From Pelorhabdus rhamnosifermentans (GTDB taxonomy: Bacteria; Bacillota; Negativicutes; UMGS1260): a stretch of DNA of 63,867 nt. The notes beneath the pieces are model-generated. The model had not been told where the DNA came from, ran no database searches, and saw nothing but the letters and a program-made list of their open reading frames with translations. This document shows, piece by piece, positions 18,331-25,736 of this stretch. The stretch lies in contig NZ_JAHGVE010000026.1 of the NCBI RefSeq assembly GCF_018835585.1, positions 1 through 63,867 of the forward strand, read 5' to 3'. Position numbers and translations under genes: made by a program. The stretch's first letter is position 1. Each line of letters begins with the position of its first letter.

Positions 18331-18525
18331 GAGTTTTTAAATTTGCTTTGAACCAACTGAAGGATAATTTTACTTATTTTAGAGGAAAAAATGATATATT
18401 TATATCATAATAATGCCCGGACAGATACTACTGTTAACCTGTAGAACAGTGCATAATAAGCCTCCCTTACATTTGTAAATCAGTTATGTTTGATTGGATT
18501 AAATGTTGCCTGGATGTCAAATTAA

Positions 18526-18540
18526 TTGAATTACATTCAA
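18526..18540. promoter_or_regulatory. Candidate TetR operator O2
   Basis: TTGAATTACATTCAA, extended to AATTGAATTACATTCAATT. It sits in repeat copy 2, 82 bases beyond the end of tetR. Confidence 0.65.
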
Positions 18541-18551
18541 TTAATTTTTCT

Positions 18552-18588
18552 AAAAAAACCGCTCAACCAAAACTTGTTTGGATGGCGG
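18552..18588 (-). terminator. Intrinsic terminator of tetR
   Basis: On the minus strand CCGCCATCCAAA pairs with TTTGGTTGAGCGG (with an internal loop), then TTTTTTT. It lies 34 bases past the tetR stop. Confidence 0.8.
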
Positions 18589-18621
18589 GATTTCTTTTTA
18601 ATTGTCTTTTAACTAACTGAT

Positions 18622-19236
18622 TCATAGTAGAATATGGATTGTTTTTTCTTGTGCACCCAACGCTTTTTCAATAAGCTCTTCTGCCATTTTTAAGCGAAAA
18701 GATAAAATATCGGCAGAGGTTTTTTGGTAGAGTGCTTCACTTAAAAAATCTACAATAACCAGGATATAATCTACGGCGGTCGGAGGATGAGACACGCAAA
18801 AATCTTGCTTGGCTATTCCTTCTTCTATAATTTTTAGCAGCCAAGGAGAGAACGCCAATTCAAGTTGACGAAATAATTGAACTTTAAGATGCAAGTTCTG
18901 AGTATCATATAGCATGTTGAGCAGTAATCCGTCTTTATAACTAGCCTTATGTAACGTGGTAGATATCGTTAAAGCTATTTTTTCTGACGGAGAGTTATTG
19001 AGACAAATGATATTTTGAATTTCCGAAATCAGGGAAGAGGCGTGGCGATCAAGCAGCGTTTCCAATACGGCTTCTTTTGATTTAAAGTAATAATACAGCA
19101 TTCCCTGCGCAACACCCATTTTTTTTGCGATGTCACTGATGGTTGTCGCCTGGTAGCCTTTGGTGAAAAATAGCTGATCGGCAGCATCTAAGATTTCATT
19201 GATTCGAATTTGGGGATCTTGCGGAGTTCTAGCCAT
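18622..19236 (-). CDS. TetR/AcrR-family repressor
   Basis: A 204-residue one-component regulator. The N-terminal HTH is typical: RINEILDAADQLFFTKGYQATTISDIAKKMGVAQGMLYYYFKSKEAVLE. The C-terminal helical ligand domain is divergent. It lies upstream of, and codirectional with, the RND adaptor-pump operon, the usual layout for local control of an efflux pump. A perfect palindrome (TTGAATTATATTCAA) lies 18 bases before its start, with two sister sites before the pump operon, so autoregulation plus pump repression is likely. The ATG start follows a purine-rich AGGTATAT. Confidence 0.9.
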   Translation of the reverse strand: MARTPQDPQIRINEILDAADQLFFTKGYQATTISDIAKKMGVAQGMLYYYFKSKEAVLETLLDRHASSLISEIQNIICLNNSPSEKIALTISTTLHKASYKDGLLLNMLYDTQNLHLKVQLFRQLELAFSPWLLKIIEEGIAKQDFCVSHPPTAVDYILVIVDFLSEALYQKTSADILSFRLKMAEELIEKALGAQEKTIHILL

Positions 19237-19253
19237 ATATATACCTCGATAAT

Positions 19254-19268
19254 TTGAATTATATTCAA
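19254..19268. promoter_or_regulatory. Candidate TetR operator O3 at the tetR promoter
   Basis: TTGAATTATATTCAA, extended to the perfect 21-bp palindrome AATTTGAATTATATTCAAATT (19251-19271, one central base). It lies immediately upstream of tetR, positioned for autoregulation. Confidence 0.78.
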
Positions 19269-19434
19269 ATTATAAATCCTGTAAGAAAATATTGTCAAGG
19301 ATAATTTTTGTTGGCACTTATAGGTTCTTTCATTGAGAAGATATTGATGCGAAAACTGCCATCAAAGATCTAACAGGTGGTTGAGGAATGACTTTGTTTG
19401 GTTTGGGACAATTTGAGCTCTGTAAAAAATGGGA

Positions 19435-19464
19435 TTGACAGGAATTATCTATGTGTGGTATATT
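19435..19464 (+). promoter_or_regulatory. Promoter of the DUF2325 leader
   Basis: TTGACA (19435-19440), 18-bp spacer, TATATT (19459-19464). The next coding start is 194 bases away, so the transcript begins with a long leader. Confidence 0.7.
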
Positions 19465-19499
19465 GGTACCATTATCATCTTAGTTGATCAGAATAGCTG

Positions 19500-19540
19500 A
19501 AGACTAAGGACGTTCTCGTAAACGTTCTTAGTCTTTTTTT
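19500..19540 (+). terminator. Leader terminator 1
   Basis: AAGACTAAG..ACGTT pairs with AACGT..CTTAGTCTT, followed by TTTTTTT. It lies about 30 bases after the predicted transcription start. Confidence 0.85.
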
Positions 19541-19590
19541 GTTATTACAAGTGAACAGTTTATGAACGGAAGAGGCTGACTAGAAACCTA

Positions 19591-19630
19591 GAGGCTGAGC
19601 ATTCAATTTGAAGCTCAGCCTCTTTTGTTT
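19591..19630 (+). terminator. Leader terminator 2
   Basis: GAGGCTGAGC (19591-19600) pairs perfectly with GCTCAGCCTC (19613-19622), then TTTTGTTTT. It lies 28 bases before the DUF2325 start. Confidence 0.85.
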
Positions 19631-19657
19631 TATATAACATAACGGGAGGGATGAGCA

Positions 19658-19966
19658 ATGATGAATGTGATTATTATCGGTGCGGATCATTTAGGGAGCA
19701 TTGAAAAAAATTTAACTACATACGGTGCCACTCAAATTGCTCATGTGAGCGGACGGTCGACACTGGATCGAAAAATTGCTATTCCGCAAACGGCCTCGTT
19801 AGTCGTTATCCTTACGGACTATGTGAATCATGGGACAGCCAAACATGTTAAAGCGGCGGCAAAAGCGCAAGGCATACCAGCTGTTTTTACCAAACGCTCG
19901 TGGAGTTGGCTAGAGCGACAGTTAATCAAGTCAGGTTTTAAACGACAACAGCCAGAGTTAGTTTAA
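19658..19966 (+). CDS. DUF2325 family protein
   Basis: A 102-residue protein matching the DUF2325 family: VIIIGADHLGSIEKNLTTYGA, the central HVSGRSTLDRK, and the VVILTDYVNHGTAKHVKAAAK helix. The fold is predicted to be small alpha/beta; the function is unknown. GGGAGGGATGAGCA precedes two adjacent ATG codons (19658, 19661). A truncated ferredoxin-like frame follows after 36 bases. Expression is probably controlled by the double-terminator leader upstream. Confidence 0.8.
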   Translation: MMNVIIIGADHLGSIEKNLTTYGATQIAHVSGRSTLDRKIAIPQTASLVVILTDYVNHGTAKHVKAAAKAQGIPAVFTKRSWSWLERQLIKSGFKRQQPELV

Positions 19967-20002
19967 TTGGTCGAATCCTAATTAATAGAGGAGATATAGA
20001 GC

Positions 20003-20209
20003 ATGGCTAAATTTACTATCATTACTTCTGATGATCAATATCAAGTGGAGGTTTCTGTGGGCAGTCGTATTTTGAATGTCGCCTGTCAAGCGGGTATTGC
20101 TTTGGACACACTTTGTGATGGAAATTGTGGAAACTGTAAAGTTCAAATTATTGAAGAAGAGACTCAAAAAACTTTATGGGTTCTTGCTTGGCGAAAAAGC
20201 TGCCTTTAG
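20003..20209 (+). pseudogene. Truncated 2Fe-2S ferredoxin-like gene
   Basis: The 68-residue frame starts like a plant-type 2Fe-2S domain: a beta-grasp start (KFTIITSDDQYQVEVSVGSRILN), then CDGNCGNCKVQI with three clustered cysteines. It then ends prematurely. The usual 20-30 more residues with a fourth cysteine in an LACQ-like motif are absent; the end reads VLAWRKSCL, as if the cysteine codon had become TGG or the frame had shifted. It has a good ribosome site (GAGGAGATATAGAGC) and may still be translated. It sits at the edge of a stretch of decayed genes. Confidence 0.6.
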
Positions 20210-20369
20210 TACATAATACTTATTTTGAATAAACCCTTTATTGAATTGTTGAGCTTTACCAATACAGCCTCCTACGAAGTTGTTTTATCTCGTTCCTATG
20301 GTTTAGTTGCTAGTTCATTTTATAACAACCATAATCATTATTTGTAAAAATGAATAAAGTGAATTGATC
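20210..20369. other. Non-coding remnant stretch
   Basis: No intact gene. A short open stretch reading FIELLSFTNTASYEVVLSRS (from about 20238) looks like a coding remnant but has no start, and I do not recognise it. Confidence 0.35.
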
Positions 20370-20525
20370 CTTTCTACTCAGCCTGATGTACTGTTGAGTG
20401 ATGAAGTGATTTCTGTTCTTGATCCTCAAACAACCTATTCCATTTTAGAGTTATAAAAAAATATTAATAAAAAACTTGGTTTAACCATTATTTTCATTAC
20501 ACGAGTTAGACGTGTTAAATCATAG
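20370..20525 (+). pseudogene. Remnant of an ABC transporter ATPase (MetN-like)
   Basis: The frame reads LSTQPDVLLSDEVISVLDPQ, then TTYSILEL, a stop, KNINKKLGLTIIFITRV and a second stop. This is the Walker B/D-loop/H-loop region of an ABC ATPase, closest to MetN of methionine uptake (normally LLxDExTSALDPxTTxxIL and ITHE). The Walker B glutamate neighbourhood is altered (LLSDEVISV), the H-loop histidine is changed (ITR) and one internal stop is present. Walker A and everything upstream are missing. Confidence 0.7.
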
Positions 20526-20670
20526 AGGTTTTCAGGAAAAAAGAGTATTTCTAGGGGAGAAGGAATTATCCTTGTCGTCACCGAAAGGGCAAATATATTG
20601 GAGTTGCCTAAAGTGAATCGAGTTTTAGGAACAATCATTGAGAATGCAATTAATAAAATAGAAAGATAAG
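20526..20670 (+). pseudogene. Unidentified orphan C-terminal coding fragment
   Basis: An open stretch reading IILVVTERANILELPKVNRV, then LGTIIENAINKIER and a stop. It looks protein-like (amphipathic ending) but has no start codon or ribosome site. I do not recognise the family. It continues the decay zone. Confidence 0.35.
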
Positions 20671-20701
20671 CAAAAATATAAGGGGCTCACAAACGAAGTA
20701 C

Positions 20702-20731
20702 TTGCATTTTTTTTGCATAATATGGTATTAT
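20702..20731 (+). promoter_or_regulatory. Promoter of the DUF2520-panB unit
   Basis: TTGCAT (20702-20707), 18-bp spacer, TATTAT (20726-20731). It is followed by about 230 untranslated bases. Confidence 0.6.
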
Positions 20732-20737
20732 CAAGTT

Positions 20738-20924
20738 GATTTACATACATCATTTCTAGGGTGGCATCTGCGAAGAGTCACACCGTTGACAAAATGTTTG
20801 GTTGTAAATGGTTGTAGTGGAAATTCATATTTAATAAAACCGCTTGGATCCACAGGACTGAGACGGGAGGTAGTAAGGGTGAATTACGCCTTTCGGACAT
20901 GTGCCGGAAGGTTTTTTATTTTTT
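20738..20924 (+). promoter_or_regulatory. Structured leader upstream of DUF2520-panB
   Basis: A leader of about 190 bases between promoter and terminator. It includes GTGGA (20817-20821) able to pair with TCCAC (20848-20852), the purine-rich ACTGAGACGGGAGGTAGTAAGGG, and a terminator at 20889-20917. It does not match the TPP, FMN, cobalamin, SAM, glycine, lysine or T-box consensus as I know them. The known pan RNA motif occurs upstream of panB in some bacteria, but I cannot confirm it here. Confidence 0.45.
20889..20917 (+). terminator. Terminator at the end of the panB leader
   Basis: CCTTTCGG (20889-20896) pairs with CCGGAAGG (20904-20911) around ACATGTG, then TTTTTT. It lies 52 bases before the first start codon. 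Confidence 0.82.
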
Positions 20925-20968
20925 TTTCTGTCTCGTTACACGGATGTGAGCGGTGGAGGGAGTGAGCG

Positions 20969-21862
20969 ATGAGAAAAACTAGTTTTGCTATTATTGGGGC
21001 GGGTAAAGTAGGAAATATATTTGCAGCGAATTTGTATCAGTGTGGTTATAAGTTGGTGGGCGTGGCGAGCAGGACTCCGGCTTCAGCTGCGGCACTTGCT
21101 GAACATTTCGGTGTGCCGTGGTCGGTAAACCCGCTAGATATTGTGAGAAAAGCAGAGGTTGTTTTTATCACTACATCAGACCGATATATCGAGAACGTTG
21201 TGCGGCAGATTGCCTTTAGCGACGGCTGGTGTAAGGGGCAGTATGTGTATCATAGTAGTGGGGCTTTATTTACTGATGTCTTGATAGCTGCCAAAGAGCA
21301 AGGCGCTCATATTGGTGCTTTACATCCCTTACAATCATTTGCTGGTACGAAAGGTAAGAAAAATTATTTGTCAGGCGTATATTTTGCTGTAGACGGGGAC
21401 ACGCAGGCTATTGAACTAGCAAAAACTATGGTGCGGGATATGGGAGGACATAGCTTTTTTGTACCACCAGATAAGCGGGCTTTATATCATGCTGCTGCCT
21501 GTATTGCTTCGAATTATTTGGTAGTGTTGGTGCATAACGCAGTTAATCTCTTTCAAAAATTCGGGTTATCCGGTGAGGAAGCGACTACGGCTCTCTTGCC
21601 GTTATTACAGGGAACGCTGGATAATTTGGCCAACAAAGGGGCCGAAAAAGCATTGACAGGGCCGATTGTAAGAGGCGATGTCCATACTGTGGCTGCACAT
21701 CTTCAAGCATTGGATTTGACTGATGATGACATTGAAAAGTTATACAGACAAATGGGCTTGTATACTTTGCGGCTTGTACAACAAATCAACAGTCTTGAAG
21801 AACCTCAGATTGAGATATTGAGAAAAATGCTGACTGATAAAAATGGAGGAAGATATGAATAA
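20969..21862 (+). CDS. Rossmann-fold/DUF2520 protein, possible ketopantoate reductase
   Basis: The 297-residue protein has an N-terminal NADP-binding GAGKVGNIFAANL motif and the DUF2520 C-terminal helical domain (HAAACIASNYLVVL region). This family resembles 6-phosphogluconate/ketopantoate-reductase folds and is often encoded beside pantothenate genes; a related protein has been reported as an alternative ketopantoate reductase. Here it overlaps panB by 8 bases in one operon. Reduction of ketopantoate to pantoate is therefore a good hypothesis, not a demonstrated role. ATG 20969 follows GGAGGGAGTGAG. Confidence 0.78.
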   Translation: MRKTSFAIIGAGKVGNIFAANLYQCGYKLVGVASRTPASAAALAEHFGVPWSVNPLDIVRKAEVVFITTSDRYIENVVRQIAFSDGWCKGQYVYHSSGALFTDVLIAAKEQGAHIGALHPLQSFAGTKGKKNYLSGVYFAVDGDTQAIELAKTMVRDMGGHSFFVPPDKRALYHAAACIASNYLVVLVHNAVNLFQKFGLSGEEATTALLPLLQGTLDNLANKGAEKALTGPIVRGDVHTVAAHLQALDLTDDDIEKLYRQMGLYTLRLVQQINSLEEPQIEILRKMLTDKNGGRYE

Positions 21863-22688
21863 CAAAATAACAACAAGTATTTTGCGTCAATACAAAAGTG
21901 AAAGCAGAACAATAGTCATGTTGACAGCATATGATTATCCTATGGCTAAACTTTTAGATGAAGCTGGGGTAGACATGCTTTTAGTGGGGGATTCATTAGG
22001 AAATGTTGTTTTGGGCTATGACTCTACCATTCCGGTGACAATGGAAGATATGCTGCATCATGTGAAAGCCGTCTGTCGTGGTGCCAAGCGTGCGATGGTT
22101 GTTGCTGATATGCCGTTTATGTCTTATCAAATATCTATACAAGAAGCTTTGAAGAATGCAGGGCGCTTACTGCAGGAAGGCGGTGCACAGGCTGTAAAAC
22201 TGGAAGGTGGAATAGCTATGGCGGCTACGGTGCAGGTCATTGTAACAGCAGGTATACCAGTGGTGGGGCACTTAGGATTAACGCCGCAGTCTGTTAACCA
22301 ACTGGGCGGTTTTAAAGTACAGGCCAGGGATGAACAAGCTGCCCAAAAACTATTGGATGATGCCCGTGCGTTGGAGACGGCAGGCGCATTTGCACTGGTG
22401 TTGGAATGTATTCCAGATGGACTGGCCAGACGGGTAAGTGAGTCCATTCACATTCCTACGATCGGCATCGGCGCTGGTGTAGCCTGTGATGGACAAGTGC
22501 TGGTTATTCATGATCTATTGGGCTTGAATTCAGGTTTTACCCCGAAGTTTGTAAAAAAATATGCGGATTTGCATCATGAAATGATGGATGTTATTCAAAA
22601 GTATATAGGCGATGTAAAAGAGAGAAAGTTTCCTTCAGAGGAGCATAGCTTTAAAATTGCGGATACCATTCTGGAAAAATTGTACTGA
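21855..22688 (+). CDS. panB: 3-methyl-2-oxobutanoate hydroxymethyltransferase
   Basis: Cytosolic enzyme making ketopantoate from 2-oxoisovalerate and methylene-tetrahydrofolate, the first committed step of pantothenate synthesis. The 277-residue length and motifs fit PanB: MLTAYDYPMAKLLDEAGVDMLLVGDSLGN, DMPFMSYQ, KLEGG, and PVVGHLGLTPQSVNQLGG. ATG 21855 is preferred over 21843 because GGAGGA lies between them. panC and panD do not follow; a six-codon frame (MKGLNI) and empty DNA take their place. Confidence 0.93.
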   Translation: MNNKITTSILRQYKSESRTIVMLTAYDYPMAKLLDEAGVDMLLVGDSLGNVVLGYDSTIPVTMEDMLHHVKAVCRGAKRAMVVADMPFMSYQISIQEALKNAGRLLQEGGAQAVKLEGGIAMAATVQVIVTAGIPVVGHLGLTPQSVNQLGGFKVQARDEQAAQKLLDDARALETAGAFALVLECIPDGLARRVSESIHIPTIGIGAGVACDGQVLVIHDLLGLNSGFTPKFVKKYADLHHEMMDVIQKYIGDVKERKFPSEEHSFKIADTILEKLY

Positions 22689-23119
22689 TTGAATTTTGGT
22701 AAGCAAGGAGTATAGACGATGAAAGGACTCAATATATGAAAAAGTTGTAAAGCTTTTTTCGTGAAAAGGAGTTTTTTTAAATAAGAAGAATTAATAAAAA
22801 TAGAACAAATAATTTCATTATATTGTGTTTTTATCTACATGATGGGGCAAGGGTGCCTTTGTACAGTATTGCTGTATAGAAGGTGCCCTTCTGAAGAAGA
22901 AAATGGAATTTTTAATAATTAAAATCGAGCCAGGTGATATAAGTTTCGACGATCAGATTCACATTAAAAAGATTGGGGGAGATTAGGAATGTACTTTAAG
23001 CCTTTATTTGAGAATGATGTTCCCAATGTAATCCATTCCTAGACGGAAAGGATTAGCATTGGAGCATAACCTTCCGTCTAAAGTAAGCGTTGGATTAAAA
23101 GGAGCGGGAGGGATTTTCA
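22689..23119. other. Gene-poor stretch after panB
   Basis: No credible gene. A strong ribosome site (AAGGAG at about 22705) leads only to a six-codon frame starting near 22720. The main structure is the hairpin at 22849-22890. The rest looks like decayed sequence. Confidence 0.5.
22849..22890. repeat. Long hairpin-forming inverted repeat
   Basis: AAGGGTGCC (22849-22857) pairs with GGTGCCCTT (22882-22890), using two G-T pairs. Inside it TACAG (22862-22866) pairs with CTGTA (22872-22876). No T-run follows, so it is not an ordinary terminator. Confidence 0.55.
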
Positions 23120-23995
23120 GTGATAAAAAGACATATGGGCTCAATATATTTGATTTTAGCCGCAAGTATCTGGGGCGGCATGTATGTAGTGAGTAAACTG
23201 GTGCTTGCAATTATCTCACCAATAGAGTTAATTTGGCTAAGATATTTAGTTGCTTTGTTTACGCTGGGGCTGATTGGAGTTGCTACTCGACAATCATGGA
23301 AAATACAGACCAAGGATATACCAGTGGTTTTTTCTATTGGGATCATTGGATACTTTATTTCAATCTGGGCTCAGTTTGTTGGGACAAAGTTTTCTTCGGC
23401 TCAAATGGGAGCAGTTATTACTTCGGCAACTCCGGCATTCATGGTTATATTCGCTCGTATTCTATTAAGAGAAAAAATCACTTCAAGAAAAGTATTATCT
23501 GTGTGTCTAGCAACCATTGGAGTATTATTGATTGTAGGGATTGGAGACGTCGGGAAGTCATCTCAGATTGGTGGTGTTATCTTAGGAATAGCGGCATTAA
23601 CTTGGGCATTAATGTCTGTGCTTATAAAAAAAGTTCCAAGCGATTACTCACAACTCGTCATTACGACATACGCCATTTTGATAGCGACTGTAGCAATGAC
23701 ACCGTTTGCCATTGCTCAAATAAAGTTGGATGAACTCCATTTGCTTATGCAGCCAATTGCATGGGGAGGAATATTGTATCTTGGGATAGTTTCAACGGCA
23801 GGTGCATTCTTTTTTTGGAATAAAGGGCTACAAATGGTCGATGCGACTCGTGGAGGGCTGTACTTTTTCTTTCAGCCTTTGGTTGGAACCTTACTTGGTT
23901 GGTTCTTTTTGGGTGAACAAGTTGGGGTTGCTTTTTGGATTGGTACTTTGCTGATCTTAGGTGGGGTATTGTTGGCTATTAAGGAAGAAGCATAG
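23120..23995 (+). CDS. EamA-family transporter (drug/metabolite transporter superfamily)
   Basis: A 291-residue inner-membrane protein with ten predicted helices and the two-fold EamA repeat: residues 5-135 begin GSIYLILAASIWGGMYVVSK, and residues 150-288 end GTLLILGGVLLAIKEEA. Such proteins export or import amino acids, nucleosides or other metabolites; the substrate cannot be read. GTG 23120 lies 8 bases after GGGAGGG. It is a single-gene unit closed by a strong terminator. Confidence 0.87.
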   Translation: MIKRHMGSIYLILAASIWGGMYVVSKLVLAIISPIELIWLRYLVALFTLGLIGVATRQSWKIQTKDIPVVFSIGIIGYFISIWAQFVGTKFSSAQMGAVITSATPAFMVIFARILLREKITSRKVLSVCLATIGVLLIVGIGDVGKSSQIGGVILGIAALTWALMSVLIKKVPSDYSQLVITTYAILIATVAMTPFAIAQIKLDELHLLMQPIAWGGILYLGIVSTAGAFFFWNKGLQMVDATRGGLYFFFQPLVGTLLGWFFLGEQVGVAFWIGTLLILGGVLLAIKEEA

Positions 23996-24056
23996 TTTGC
24001 TGAAACAGAAGGCAGTATTCTTAATCTAAGAGAGAATGTTTGGATGTAATTAATTG

Positions 24057-24110
24057 AACTGATTAAAAAAAATTGCGCTTTTGGCGTAGCTTTTTTAATC
24101 AGTTCTTTTG
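24057..24110 (+). terminator. Intrinsic terminator of the EamA gene
   Basis: A 14-bp inverted repeat, AACTGATTAAAAAA (24057-24070) with its complement (24091-24104), encloses a GC-rich loop and is followed by CTTTTG. The remaining bases to 24377 show only a small CAGGAC/GTCCTG hairpin (about 24186-24208). Confidence 0.75.
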
Positions 24111-24377
24111 TTAAATAGGCCTGTTTAGGAAAGGATGGTATAGGTAGAAGGGCTTAGGGTTTTGTTTTTTAGGAATAAAAAATAGCCAGGACCATGGTTA
24201 AGAGTCCTGACTTATGAGAGAAGTGAATTATGTGCTTTTAGTATGCCTTGAAAATTGGTTTTTATGTAGGAAATCTAAAATGTGTTTGAATGAAAAATTC
24301 ATAAATGATTAAAATTGAATCTAATCGTTAATAGGATGTTATAAATGGAGCAGAATATAGCTAGAGGGGGTAATGAT

Positions 24378-24725
24378 TTGGCAAAAACGGTGGTATTCGA
24401 TTTTGATGGTGTCATTCATAGTTATACAAGTGGTTTTAAAGGGGCTGATATTATACCGGACCCGCCAGTACCAGGAATCAAAGAGGCGCTGGAAACGATT
24501 CGAAAGTATTATAGGGTTGTAGTTGTATCAACTCGGTGCCACCAAGAGGGTGGCATGGAAGCGATTAAGCAGTGGATGAAAAAATACGGGATTATAGTTG
24601 ATGAAGTAGTTGTTCATAAGCCGCCGGCAATTGTCTATATTGACGATAGGGCAATTACTTTTGACGGTGATCCAAGTAAGCTGTTGTCGAAGATAAAAAA
24701 ATTTAAGACATGGTATCAAAAATAA
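24378..24725 (+). CDS. Small HAD-like hydrolase/phosphatase
   Basis: A 115-residue minimal HAD-superfamily protein. Motif I is VVFDFDGVIHSY, with both catalytic aspartates. Motif II is the serine/threonine after VVVVST. The lysine of VVVHKPP and the terminal VYIDDRAITF acidic motif complete the site. No cap domain is present, as in the small phosphatase-like proteins common in phages and anaerobes. TTG 24378 is chosen because AGAGGGGG lies 7 bases upstream; ATG 24345 has a weaker site and would add 11 residues. The substrate is unknown. Confidence 0.8.
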   Translation: MAKTVVFDFDGVIHSYTSGFKGADIIPDPPVPGIKEALETIRKYYRVVVVSTRCHQEGGMEAIKQWMKKYGIIVDEVVVHKPPAIVYIDDRAITFDGDPSKLLSKIKKFKTWYQK

Positions 24726-24753
24726 GCAGAAAGCAGTAGTACGGTTTTTATCG

Positions 24754-25494
24754 TTACCAATCATACATGTGATAGGAGTGTTTCACTTCATCTTGCTCTG
24801 ACAATTGTAATAATTCACTGACAGTAACAAACTCATAACCTTGTTTTTGTAAATTATCTATTATATACTGAATGGCCTCGGGAGTAGATAATGGAAACAA
24901 ACCATCATGCAATAAAATGATGCTTCCAGGTTTAGCCTTGTCTAATACAGAGTTTACGATTTTTTGAGTTGAAGTATGAGCCCAGTCACGTGGGTCAATT
25001 GTCCAGAGAATTGTAGTATATCCTAATGAAAGCGCAGTTTCTACTACTTTTTTATCGTAAAGACCACCTGGGGGCCGAAAAACGCCTGGCTTAGGAGCTT
25101 TAGGAGTTGTTTTCATGATGAGCTTTTCTGTTTTAGTAATTTCCTGTTTAACGTCCTTTTCGGACAGCTGATTTAAATATTTATGACTATATCCATGGTT
25201 GCCAATTTCATGACCATCTTTTAGTTCTTGTGATAATAATTTAGGAGAATGATCAATATTTTCCCCTAATATAAAAAAAGTAGCATGTATATGTTTTTCT
25301 CTTAATATATCAAGTATTTTTGCAGTGGCTTTGACATGAGGTCCATCGTCAAAGGTTAATGCAATTACTTTGTGAGTTGTAGTAATACCTTTTACAATGT
25401 GGCTCTTGCACCAGAGTTCTTGATCAATTTGCGTTTGAATAAAAAACATAAAAAATGTAAAACAAGTTAAATAAAAATACCGATGATTCATCAT
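24754..25494 (-). CDS. Polysaccharide deacetylase (NodB/CE4 domain)
   Basis: A 246-residue exported or membrane-anchored CE4 esterase that removes acetyl groups from peptidoglycan or related glycans. An N-terminal hydrophobic segment (FYLTCFTFFMFFI) acts as signal or anchor. Motif 1 is ALTFDDGPH, motif 2 is GNHGYSH (metal histidines), motif 3 is RPPGG, and motif 4/5 are in TILWTIDPRDW and ILLHDG. All metal and catalytic residues are present. Two adjacent ATG codons follow AAGGACGGTGAT. It points away from its neighbour at 25737. Confidence 0.9.
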   Translation of the reverse strand: MMNHRYFYLTCFTFFMFFIQTQIDQELWCKSHIVKGITTTHKVIALTFDDGPHVKATAKILDILREKHIHATFFILGENIDHSPKLLSQELKDGHEIGNHGYSHKYLNQLSEKDVKQEITKTEKLIMKTTPKAPKPGVFRPPGGLYDKKVVETALSLGYTTILWTIDPRDWAHTSTQKIVNSVLDKAKPGSIILLHDGLFPLSTPEAIQYIIDNLQKQGYEFVTVSELLQLSEQDEVKHSYHMYDW

Positions 25495-25736
25495 ATCACC
25501 GTCCTTGATATGGGAGCTTTAAATAATTATGAAGAAATTAACGCGATCATTCATAAATTTCCGCCTTTCAGCAATTTTATGGAAGGACCTTTCATTTTTA
25601 GCCATAGGTAAAAAAAGAATATTATGCTTATCGAGCAGGGAAAGCATGTTTAACATTGAAATTTGATTTAATAGACTTTTTATCAGGTCAACGGGAAAGC
25701 CTGATAAAAAAATTTATGAAAGGGGACGCGAAGAAA

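Larger units (their letters stand above)
18132..18345. repeat. Intergenic direct repeat, copy 1
   Basis: About 200 bases closely resemble 18418-18605. Shared landmarks in order are ACAGAT, TTAGTTATGTT, GGATTAATGTTGCCTGGAT, the palindrome TTGAATTGCATTCAA, AATTAATTTTTCT and the CCGCTCAGCCAAA hairpin. The repeat lies just upstream of the adaptor gene. Confidence 0.8.
18418..18605. repeat. Intergenic direct repeat, copy 2
   Basis: Second copy of the block at 18132-18345, with about 70 bases of unrelated AT-rich DNA between them. It lies directly 3' of tetR. Confidence 0.8.
19471..19657 (+). promoter_or_regulatory. Structured leader with two successive intrinsic terminators
   Basis: About 187 untranslated bases separate a consensus promoter from the DUF2325 gene. 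They hold two complete terminators, at 19500-19540 and 19591-19630. AGAGGCTGA occurs twice (from about 19571 and from 19590), so the 3' arm of the second terminator (GCTCAGCCTC) could pair with an alternative upstream partner. That is the layout of an attenuator or riboswitch, but I recognise no known aptamer. Confidence 0.5.

Noticed and set aside
20761-20925. Possible T-box leader before the panB operon
   Set aside because: GGGTG..ACGCC superficially resembles the T-box antiterminator, but the TGGN core, the specifier stem landmarks and an aminoacyl-tRNA or amino-acid gene downstream are missing.
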